From contig CAMLDT010000097.1 in NCBI GenBank assembly GCA_946479075.1, positions 1 to 13,022 of the forward strand: a stretch of DNA of 13,022 nt, in the 5' to 3' direction. The DNA comes from an uncultured Polaromonas sp. (GTDB lineage: Bacteria > Pseudomonadota > Gammaproteobacteria > Burkholderiales > Burkholderiaceae). The notes beneath the pieces were generated by a model. That model was not told the origin of the DNA. It saw only the letters and a list, made by a program, of their open reading frames with translations, and searched no databases. Each line of letters begins with the position of its first letter. Position 1 is the stretch's first letter. The translations under genes were made by a program, and so were the position numbers. Of this stretch, positions 7,306-13,022 are shown piece after piece.

Positions 7306-7330
7306 GGCTTGAATTCAGGCTTGAAATTCA
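7306..7330. repeat. Tandem direct duplication GGCTTGAATTCA / GGCTTGAAATTCA
   Basis: Two adjacent copies of a 12-mer, the second with one extra A (7306-7317 and 7318-7330), followed by a further GGCT. The second copy contains the stop codon of the minus-strand LysR gene (TGA from TCA at 7328-7330). It is probably a small replication-slippage duplication at the gene's end. Confidence 0.75.
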
Positions 7331-8338
7331 GGCTATCACCGCGGGTTCGGCCTGTTCCGGGGCGATGTGGCCGGCCATGCGGTCCGCGCGACCTGTCCAG
7401 GCGCTGCACATTTCCGCAGGCAGCGAACTCTTGCGCTGGATCAGGTCGTGTTTGGCGAACAGCTCGGCGATCCAGTCCACAAACACGCGCACCTTGTTGC
7501 TCAGGTGCCGGTTCGGCGGATACACCACATGCAGGGGAACAGCCCCGCCGCACCACTCAGTGAACAGCGGCTCCAGCTCGCCGCGGCTGATGTGGTCCTG
7601 CACCAGGAACGTGGCCGTGTGCAGCACGCCCAGGCCGGCCAGCACGGCAACCACGCCAGCGCGCGAATCATTGACCGACAGCAGGTGCCGGCCGTCGAGT
7701 TCGATGGTTTCGCCGTCGCGGTAGTACTCAAAGCTGTACATCTTGCCGTTGCGCGGTGAGGCATAACGGATCAGCCGGTGGTTCTCCAGCTCCCGCGGAT
7801 GGCCGGGCTTGCCGTGGCGTTTCAGGTAGTCCGGCGAGGCACAGGACACCAGGTAAAACTCGCCGATGCGGCGCGCCACCAGCGACTGATCGGTGAGCTC
7901 GCCGCCGCGTACCACGCAGTCCACGTTCTCGGCAATGATGTCCACCTGCCGGTCACTGACACCGAGTTCAAGCTGGATGTCCGGGTAACGCGCGTAGAAG
8001 TCCGGCAGCGCCGGGATGATCACCGTCAGGCCCAGCGACGAGGGGACATCGACCTTGAGCCGCCCGCGCGGGCTGGCCTTGGCGCGCGACATGCTCGATT
8101 CGAGCTCCTGAACTTCACCGAGCAGGCGGCTGGCCTGTTCGTAATAGGCCGCGCCATCGACGGTCACCGCCACCTTGCGGGTGGTCCGGTTCAGCAGCTT
8201 GGTGTCCAGTTCCTTTTCCAGGTCCTGGATGAGCCGGGTGACGGTGGCCTTGGGCAGGTCCATCGAGTCGGCAGCCTTGGTGAAAGTGCCGGCTTCGACG
8301 ACCCGCACAAAAGCCTGCATGGCGGAAAACTTGTCCAT
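7328..8338 (-). CDS. LysR-family transcriptional regulator of the adjacent efflux operon (BpeT/CeoR-like position)
   Basis: 336 residues. The N-terminal winged helix-turn-helix (1-60) is typical: MDKFSAMQAFVRVVEAGTFT, KAADSMDLPKATVTRLIQDL, LLNRTTRKVAVT. The LysR substrate-binding domain (about 90-295) follows, with the SPRGRLKVDVP linker exit, the LELGVSDRQVDIIAENVDCV strand-helix and a GVVAVLAGLGV segment. The gene is divergent from the llpE-RND operon with 189 bp between the starts, the classic setting for a LysR activator that also controls itself. By synteny it matches BpeT/CeoR, LysR activators of Burkholderia llpE-RND loci; sequence alone does not prove orthology. The minus-strand ATG has AGGA about 7 bp upstream. 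The C-terminal tail after about residue 300 is longer than usual for the family (about 300 residues) and looks unstructured. The inducer is unknown. Confidence 0.93.
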   Translation of the reverse strand: MDKFSAMQAFVRVVEAGTFTKAADSMDLPKATVTRLIQDLEKELDTKLLNRTTRKVAVTVDGAAYYEQASRLLGEVQELESSMSRAKASPRGRLKVDVPSSLGLTVIIPALPDFYARYPDIQLELGVSDRQVDIIAENVDCVVRGGELTDQSLVARRIGEFYLVSCASPDYLKRHGKPGHPRELENHRLIRYASPRNGKMYSFEYYRDGETIELDGRHLLSVNDSRAGVVAVLAGLGVLHTATFLVQDHISRGELEPLFTEWCGGAVPLHVVYPPNRHLSNKVRVFVDWIAELFAKHDLIQRKSSLPAEMCSAWTGRADRMAGHIAPEQAEPAVIA

Positions 8339-8527
8339 GAAACATCCTGCGTTGATAGAGAGCTGGGCCGCTGGTGCGGCCCGGGGAAGGATTGTGCCGC
8401 CTATTTTTACCCCATTGTTTCAAGGGTGAAACAAACAATCTCCAAAAGGGCTATTTATTAAGCAGAGGGCCGCGCCTACATTCTGCTGCATTGCAACAAA
8501 ACAGGCGCCGCCCAGCGGCAACACCCC
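8339..8527. promoter_or_regulatory. Divergent promoter region of the LysR gene and the efflux operon
   Basis: 189 bp without a gene, markedly richer in A/T in its middle (8400-8460) than the flanking coding DNA. It holds the dyad at 8415-8434. Rightward, TATTTA at 8452-8457 is a possible -10 for llpE, with no good -35, as is common at activator-dependent LysR promoters. Leftward, a TTGTTT (minus strand, within the dyad) and TAAAAAT about 19 bp further on could form a weak promoter for the LysR gene. If so, the regulator bound to the dyad would cover its own promoter. The positions are visual guesses; no strong Shine-Dalgarno precedes llpE. Confidence 0.5.
8415..8434. promoter_or_regulatory. 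Perfect 8-bp inverted repeat, candidate LysR operator
   Basis: TTGTTTCA (8415-8422) and TGAAACAA (8427-8434) are perfect inverted repeats separated by AGGG. Dyads of this size, TTCA-N4-TGAA at the core, are typical of LysR-type recognition sites, and it lies between the two divergent starts. It is the only clear dyad I see in this gap. Binding is inferred. Confidence 0.5.
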
Positions 8528-9379
8528 ATGTCCAGCCCGCAGCTTTCCCCGTTTTCCTCGCCCGGCATCTGGCCCGACGGGCTGGACCAGCAGATCGCCG
8601 TTGCCCCGGACCGGCAGCTCAATGTGCGGGTCTATGGCCGGCACCCGGACAGCCAGATCGAGCCGGCGCCGCTGGTGCTGCACTTTCATGCGGGGGCGTT
8701 TGTCGCCGGCTCGCTCGATCAGGGCGCCTGTATTGCCGGCCTGCTGGCCGACGCCGGCGCCGTGGTGATCTCGGTGGACTATCCGCTGGCGCCCGCGCAC
8801 CCCTTTCCCGAGGCGGTGGAAACCGGTTACCTCGCGCTGCGCTGGGCCTGGAAGGCCAGGCACAAGCTGGCCGGCCGCAACGCGCCGCTGCTGGTGGCCG
8901 GTGAAGAGGCCGGCGGGAACCTGGCGGCGGCGCTGGCCCTGATGGCGCGTGACCAGGACGCGCCGCGCCTGGCCGGCCAGATCCTGCTGTCGCCCATGCT
9001 GGATGCCTGCATGGCCACGGCCTCGCTGCGTGACGTGCATGCGGGCCCCGTCGGCTGCACCTGGGCCGACGGCTGGCACCAGTATTTGCCGCGCCAGGAA
9101 GACGCCGGCCATCCTTACGCCGCGCCGGGCGCCGCGCTGCGTCTGCCGGGCCTGCCGCCCACCTTGCTGATCACTGCCGGGGACGACCCGCTGCGTGACG
9201 AAACCCGCAGCTTTGCCGGGCGGCTGCGGCAGGCCGGTGTGCGGGTGCAGGAGGCCGTGCTGCCGCTGGCCACCGGATGGCCGCTCAGTTATCTGCAGGC
9301 CAGCCGCGACGCGCCGCCGTGGGCGGACAGCGTCCGGCAGCAATTCAGCGATTTCTTGTCCAGCGCCGCAACCGCCTGA
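8528..9379 (+). CDS. llpE: LlpE-like alpha/beta-hydrolase of the efflux operon, predicted catalytically dead
   Basis: 283 residues with the hormone-sensitive-lipase (HSL, esterase family IV) type alpha/beta-hydrolase fold. The oxyanion-hole region is LHFHAGAF (51-58) where HGGG is usual. VISVDYPLAPAHPFPEAV (80-97) matches the family's DYRLAPE-HPFPA block. The acid position is kept: D220 in AGDDPLRDE. The nucleophile elbow, normally GDSAGG, reads GEEAGG (125-130), so Glu127 replaces the serine (codon GAG at 8906-8908). There is no histidine anywhere after H195, so the catalytic His is absent too (LPLATGWPL where a His-Gly is expected). A lipase or esterase reaction is therefore unlikely. The position between a divergent LysR gene and RND genes matches llpE of Burkholderia ceoR-llpE-ceoAB / bpeT-llpE-bpeEF, where it was named lipase-like. 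No secretion signal is visible, so it is presumably cytoplasmic. Confidence 0.85.
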   Translation: MSSPQLSPFSSPGIWPDGLDQQIAVAPDRQLNVRVYGRHPDSQIEPAPLVLHFHAGAFVAGSLDQGACIAGLLADAGAVVISVDYPLAPAHPFPEAVETGYLALRWAWKARHKLAGRNAPLLVAGEEAGGNLAAALALMARDQDAPRLAGQILLSPMLDACMATASLRDVHAGPVGCTWADGWHQYLPRQEDAGHPYAAPGAALRLPGLPPTLLITAGDDPLRDETRSFAGRLRQAGVRVQEAVLPLATGWPLSYLQASRDAPPWADSVRQQFSDFLSSAATA

Positions 9380-9399
9380 AGCGGCGCGTCACTTTTTTT
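9363..9399 (+). terminator. Stem-loop with T-run between llpE and the RND adaptor gene; possible attenuator
   Basis: GCGCCGC (9363-9369) pairs perfectly with GCGGCGC (9381-9387) around an 11-nt loop that includes the llpE stop codon. After GTCAC comes a run of seven T (9393-9399). The 5-nt gap between stem and T-run makes it a weak intrinsic terminator at best, but it could lower expression downstream of llpE. Stem formation while ribosomes translate to the stop codon would be blocked, so it might respond to llpE translation. Confidence 0.35.
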
Positions 9400-9425
9400 A
9401 TTCATCACTTTTTGAGGGAGTCCCC

Positions 9426-10649
9426 ATGTCATCCATCCATTGGACCCAGCGGCAACGCCGCAACGCCGGCATCGTGCTGGCGGCACTGGCCATCACCGGC
9501 ATTTCCGCCACCGCCTTCGGCGTGTCCGACTCCGGCGCAACATCCGGGCCGCCCGCCGGCCCGCCGGCCACGCCGGTGTCCGTGGCCACCGTCGTGCGCA
9601 GCGATGTGGCCGCATGGGACGAGTTCTCCGGCCGCCTGGAAGCGGTCGAGCGTGTGGACATCCGTTCACGTGTTGCCGGGCCCCTGCAGGCCGTGCATTT
9701 TCGCGAAGGTGCGCTGGTCAAAAAGGGCGAGCTGCTGATCACCATAGACCCCGCGCCCTACGCCGCCGAGGTGCAGCGCGCCGAAGCGCAGGTCGGCGCC
9801 GCCCAGGCGCGCGTGGCCCAGGCCCGCGGCGAGTACGAGCGGTCCCAGCGCTTGTGGAACGAACAGGCGATTTCCAAACGCGAGTTCGACGAGCGCAGCA
9901 ACGGCCAGCGCGAAGCCGACGCCAACCTGCGCGCGGCCCAGGCTGCGCTGCAGACGGCCCAGCTGAGCCTGGGTTACACGCAGGTGCGCGCACCGGTGGC
10001 CGGCCGCGTCGGCAAGCTGGAGGTGACGGTCGGCAACCTGGTGGCCGCCGGTCCGGGCGCACCGGTGCTGACGACGCTGGTGTCGGTCAGCCCGATTTAT
10101 GCAAGTTTTGACGCCGACGAGCAGGTGGTGGCCAGGGCGCTGAAAGATGTCAGCGGCGGCGGCGAGCGCAGGCTGGAGCGCATTCCCGTGCAGATGGGCA
10201 CCGCCGCCAGCAGCGACACACCCTTCGAGGGCAAGCTGCAACTCGTTGACAACCAGGTCGATGCAAAAAGCGGCACGGTGCGTGCCCGCGCGGTGTTTGA
10301 CAACAAGGACGGGCAACTCATGCCCGGCCAGTTCGCGCGCATCCGCATGGGCCAGGCCACGCAGTCCACCGCCTTGCTGGTCAACGAACGCGCCGTTGGC
10401 ACCGACCAGAACAAGAAGTTTGTGCTGGTGGTGGGCGCGGATAACAAGGCCGCTTACCGCGAAGTCACGCTGGGCGCGTCGGTCAACGGCTTGCGTGTCG
10501 TCAAGGCGGGCCTGGCCCCTGACGAACGCATCGTCGTCAACGGCCTGCAGCGGGTGCGACCGGGCGCGCTGGTGGCGCCGCAGACGGTCGAGATGTCGGC
10601 CAAGGCCGAGCTCCATGCCGACAAGCCGGTCAAGGTGGCCGCGAAGTAA
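9426..10649 (+). CDS. bpeE: RND efflux periplasmic adaptor (membrane fusion protein), MexE/BpeE/CeoA type
   Basis: 407 residues from the ATG at 9426, which has GAGGGAG at 9414-9420. An earlier in-frame start at 9195 lies inside llpE and is rejected. The N-terminus has basic residues and a hydrophobic segment (about 14-32). There is no lipobox Cys, so it is held by an uncleaved anchor or by its partners. Domain order: lipoyl half-motif (about 76-110, VDIRSRVAGPLQAVHFREGA and GELLITIDPAPY), coiled-coil hairpin (about 111-180, rich in Ala/Gln/Glu/Arg), second lipoyl half (YTQVRAPVAGRVGKLEVTVG), beta-barrel and membrane-proximal domains. It links the inner-membrane pump to the outer-membrane channel in a tripartite efflux complex. 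In Burkholderia the homologous pumps export chloramphenicol, trimethoprim and fluoroquinolones; substrates here are inferred. It follows llpE by 46 bp and precedes the pump gene by 50 bp. Confidence 0.92.
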   Translation: MSSIHWTQRQRRNAGIVLAALAITGISATAFGVSDSGATSGPPAGPPATPVSVATVVRSDVAAWDEFSGRLEAVERVDIRSRVAGPLQAVHFREGALVKKGELLITIDPAPYAAEVQRAEAQVGAAQARVAQARGEYERSQRLWNEQAISKREFDERSNGQREADANLRAAQAALQTAQLSLGYTQVRAPVAGRVGKLEVTVGNLVAAGPGAPVLTTLVSVSPIYASFDADEQVVARALKDVSGGGERRLERIPVQMGTAASSDTPFEGKLQLVDNQVDAKSGTVRARAVFDNKDGQLMPGQFARIRMGQATQSTALLVNERAVGTDQNKKFVLVVGADNKAAYREVTLGASVNGLRVVKAGLAPDERIVVNGLQRVRPGALVAPQTVEMSAKAELHADKPVKVAAK

Positions 10650-10658
10650 TGCCAAGGC

Positions 10659-10680
10659 GCCGGGGCCTGCGGACCCCGGC
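10659..10680 (+). other. GC-rich hairpin between the adaptor and pump genes
   Basis: GCCGGGG (10659-10665) pairs perfectly with CCCCGGC (10674-10680); the 8-nt loop CCTGCGGA could pair further (CC with GG). It lies 10 bp after the adaptor stop and 19 bp before the pump ATG, with no T-run. It is more likely to affect mRNA stability or processing than termination. It could be chance, given the high GC. Confidence 0.35.
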
Positions 10681-10699
10681 CTGAACAAGAAGAAGTGCC

Positions 10700-13022
10700 A
10701 TGAATCTTTCCAAATTTTTTATCGACCGGCCGATTTTTGCCGGCGTGTTGTCGCTGCTGATCCTGATCGCCGGACTGGTCGCGCTGCGCGGCCTGCCCAT
10801 TTCCGAATACCCGGAAGTGGCGCCGCCCTCGGTGGTGGTGCGCGCCCAGTACCCCGGCGCCAACCCCAAGGTGATCGCCGAAACCGTGGCCATGCCGCTG
10901 GAGGAAGCTATCAACGGCGTCGAGGGCATGCTGTACATGGGCAGTCAGGCCACCACCGACGGCGTGATGACGCTGACCGTGACCTTCAAGCTCGGTACCG
11001 ATCCCGACAAGGCCCAGCAGATGGTGCAGAACCGCGTCTCGCAGGCCGAGCCGCGCCTGCCCGAGGAAGTGCGCCGGCTCGGCGTGACCACCGTCAAGAG
11101 CGCGCCCAACATCACGATGGTGGTGCACCTGGTGTCGCCGAACGACCGTTACGACATCAACTACCTGCGCAACTACGCGGTGCTCAACGTCAAGGACCGG
11201 CTCGCGCGCATTCAGGGCGTGGGCCAGGTGCAGATTTTCGGCGGTGGCGACTACTCGATGCGGGTCTGGCTGGACCCGCAAAAGGTCGCGCAACGCGGCC
11301 TCTCGGCCAGCGATGTGGTGGCGGCCATCCGCGGGCAGAACGTGCAGGCGGCGGCCGGTGTGGTCGGTGCATCGCCGGGGCTGGCCGGTGTGGACATGCA
11401 GCTGTCGATCAATGCACAAGGGCGTTTGCAGAACGAGGACGAGTTCGGCGACATCATCGTCAAGACCGGTGCCGACGGTGCGGTGACGCGGCTGCGCGAC
11501 ATCGCCCGCCTGGAGCTGGGTGCGTCAGACTATTCGCTGCGTTCATTGCTGAACAACAAACCCGCCGTCGGCATGGGTGTGTTCCAGGCGCCGGGCTCCA
11601 ACTCGCTGGAGATCTCGGCCGAGGTGCGCCAGACCATGGAGGAACTGGCGAAAAACATGCCGGAAGGTGTGGAGTACCGCATCGCCTACGACCCGACGCA
11701 GTTTGTGCGCGCCTCGATCAAGTCGGTGATCACGACGCTGCTCGAAGCCGTCGCACTGGTGGTGCTGGTGGTGATCCTGTTCCTGCAGACCTGGCGCGCC
11801 TCCATCATCCCGCTGCTGGCGGTGCCGGTGTCTGTCGTCGGCACCTTTGCCGTGCTGCACCTGCTGGGCTTTTCGATCAATGCACTCAGCCTGTTCGGCC
11901 TGGTGCTGGCCATCGGCATCGTGGTCGATGACGCCATCGTGGTGGTCGAAAACGTCGAACGCAACATCGAGGCCGGGCTGTCGCCGCGCGAGGCCACCTA
12001 CCGCGCCATGCGCGAGGTGTCGGGCCCCATCATCGCGATTGCGCTGGTGCTGGTCGCGGTGTTTGTGCCGCTGGCCTTCATCAGCGGCCTGACCGGCCAG
12101 TTCTACCGGCAGTTTGCGGTGACGATTGCGATCTCGACCGTGATCTCGGCCATCAACTCGTTGACCCTGTCGCCGGCGCTGGCTGCGCTGCTGCTCAAAA
12201 GCCACGATGCGCCGAAAGATACGCTGACGCGCGGCATGGACAAGGTGTTCGGCCGTTTCTTCGCGTGGTTCAACCGGATGTTCAGCCGTGGTGCCACGGC
12301 CTACAGTGGCGGCGTCAAGGGCGCGATCTCGCGCAAGACCGTGATGCTCGCGGTTTACCTCGTGCTGGTGGCGGCGACGGTCGGCATCTTCAAGCTGGTG
12401 CCCGGCGGTTTTGTGCCGGCGCAGGACAAGCAGTACCTGATCGGGTTTGCGCAGCTGCCCGACGGCGCCACGCTGGACCGCACCGAGGACGTGATCCAGC
12501 GCATGGGCGAGATCATGAAAGCCAACCCCAACGTCGAAGACGCGATTGCCTTCCCGGGTCTCTCGATCAACGGCTTCACCAACAGTTCGAACTCCGGCAT
12601 CGTGTTCGCCACGCTCAAGCCCTTTGCCGAGCGTAAACACGCCGACCAGAGCGGCGGCGCGGTGGCTGGCCAGTTGAATGGCGCTTTCGGCAGCATCCAG
12701 GACGCCTTCATCGTGATGTTCCCGCCGCCACCGGTCGAGGGCTTGGGCACCACGGGCGGCTTCAAGCTGCAACTGGAAGACCGCGCTTCGCTCGGTTACG
12801 ACGCGATGGACGGGGCCGTGAAAGCCTTCATGGACAAGGTGGCGCAGGCGCCCGAAATTGCCGGCACCTTCACGAGCTGGCAAGTCAACGTGCCGCAACT
12901 CTATGCCGACATCGACCGCACCAAGGCGCGCCAGCTCAATGTGCCGGTGACCGACATCTTCGACACCATGCAGATCTACCTGGGCAGCCTGTACGCCAAC
13001 GACTTCAACAAGTTCGGCCGCA
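10700..13022 (+). CDS. bpeF: RND efflux pump permease, MexF/BpeF/CeoB type (HAE-1 family), 3' end outside window
   Basis: The frame is open from the ATG at 10700 to the window end (774 codons of about 1,050-1,065 expected). A purine-rich AAGAAGAAG precedes the start. The opening MNLSKFFIDRPIFAGVLSLL is the HAE-1 signature with transmembrane helix 1; the porter region follows (ISEYPEVAPPSVVVRAQYPG, GVGQVQIFGGGDYSMRVWLD). Helices 2-6 lie at about 335-500 and contain the proton-relay aspartates D410 and D411 in GIVVDDAIVVVENVER. Helix 7 begins near residue 546 and the second porter half follows. The relay Lys and the second membrane half lie beyond the edge. It is a drug/proton antiporter in the inner membrane, trimeric with the adaptor and an outer-membrane channel. 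The sequence is closest in feel to MexF/BpeF rather than AcrB/MexB. The channel gene (oprN/oprC/opcM) is expected next. Confidence 0.95.
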   Translation, partial: MNLSKFFIDRPIFAGVLSLLILIAGLVALRGLPISEYPEVAPPSVVVRAQYPGANPKVIAETVAMPLEEAINGVEGMLYMGSQATTDGVMTLTVTFKLGTDPDKAQQMVQNRVSQAEPRLPEEVRRLGVTTVKSAPNITMVVHLVSPNDRYDINYLRNYAVLNVKDRLARIQGVGQVQIFGGGDYSMRVWLDPQKVAQRGLSASDVVAAIRGQNVQAAAGVVGASPGLAGVDMQLSINAQGRLQNEDEFGDIIVKTGADGAVTRLRDIARLELGASDYSLRSLLNNKPAVGMGVFQAPGSNSLEISAEVRQTMEELAKNMPEGVEYRIAYDPTQFVRASIKSVITTLLEAVALVVLVVILFLQTWRASIIPLLAVPVSVVGTFAVLHLLGFSINALSLFGLVLAIGIVVDDAIVVVENVERNIEAGLSPREATYRAMREVSGPIIAIALVLVAVFVPLAFISGLTGQFYRQFAVTIAISTVISAINSLTLSPALAALLLKSHDAPKDTLTRGMDKVFGRFFAWFNRMFSRGATAYSGGVKGAISRKTVMLAVYLVLVAATVGIFKLVPGGFVPAQDKQYLIGFAQLPDGATLDRTEDVIQRMGEIMKANPNVEDAIAFPGLSINGFTNSSNSGIVFATLKPFAERKHADQSGGAVAGQLNGAFGSIQDAFIVMFPPPPVEGLGTTGGFKLQLEDRASLGYDAMDGAVKAFMDKVAQAPEIAGTFTSWQVNVPQLYADIDRTKARQLNVPVTDIFDTMQIYLGSLYANDFNKFGR

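Noticed and set aside
8374..8904. Plus-strand open frame of 176 codons across the LysR-llpE gap
   Set aside because: Its second half is a shifted frame of llpE and its first half is promoter DNA.
9195..9425. Upstream extension of the RND adaptor start to 9195
   Set aside because: It would overlap llpE in another frame with an Arg/Cys-rich leader; the ATG at 9426 has a good Shine-Dalgarno and begins the normal export signal.
10147..11931. Plus-strand open frame of 594 codons across the adaptor-pump junction
   Set aside because: It is out of frame with both the adaptor and the RND pump, which are unmistakable; its product is Arg/Ala-rich noise.
11543..12898. Minus-strand open frame (451 codons) opposite the pump
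   Set aside because: Antisense to conserved RND helices including the DD relay; His/Asp/Arg-rich product without a domain.
1..13022. Search for tRNA, rRNA, CRISPR, phage or insertion-sequence signals
   Set aside because: I saw no cloverleaf, spaced repeats, integrase/transposase motifs or terminal inverted repeats; apart from one small ORF, the genes belong to recognisable chromosomal families.

Overview
The window is compact, GC-rich DNA whose gene content, codon use and one intergenic repeat fit a beta-proteobacterium of the order Burkholderiales, most likely family Comamonadaceae (a Polaromonas/Rhodoferax/Variovorax-like organism). The taxon is inferred from gene style, not from a marker gene. 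I see no phage, transposase, tRNA, rRNA or CRISPR. Apart from one small ORF, the genes belong to recognisable chromosomal families.

Left block (1-5562, + strand): the C-terminal half of a YhdP/AsmA-like envelope protein, a Nit-type carbon-nitrogen hydrolase, a membrane PAS sensor histidine kinase and its FixJ/NarL-type response regulator. They are packed with gaps of 2, -4 and 11 bp and probably form one transcription unit.

Middle block (5557-7214): a 49-residue single-span membrane protein on the minus strand overlaps the end of the response regulator gene by 6 bp. It starts on the same palindromic CATG as the lytic transglycosylase mltA, which runs the other way. mltA is followed by a small lipoprotein of MliC (lysozyme inhibitor) type whose inhibitory loop looks degenerate. 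A Comamonadaceae-style interspersed repeat and a short direct duplication fill the gap before the next, convergent gene.

Right block (7328-13022): a LysR regulator faces away from an operon of an LlpE-like alpha/beta-hydrolase, an RND membrane fusion protein and an RND pump cut by the window edge. This is the architecture of the Burkholderia ceoR-llpE-ceoAB-opcM / bpeT-llpE-bpeEF-oprC multidrug efflux loci. The outer-membrane channel would be expected just past the right edge. The hydrolase has lost its nucleophile serine and its histidine, so it is probably a pseudoenzyme.

The most interesting leads are the catalytically dead LlpE inside an efflux operon, and the unannotated small membrane protein sharing its start-codon position with mltA.
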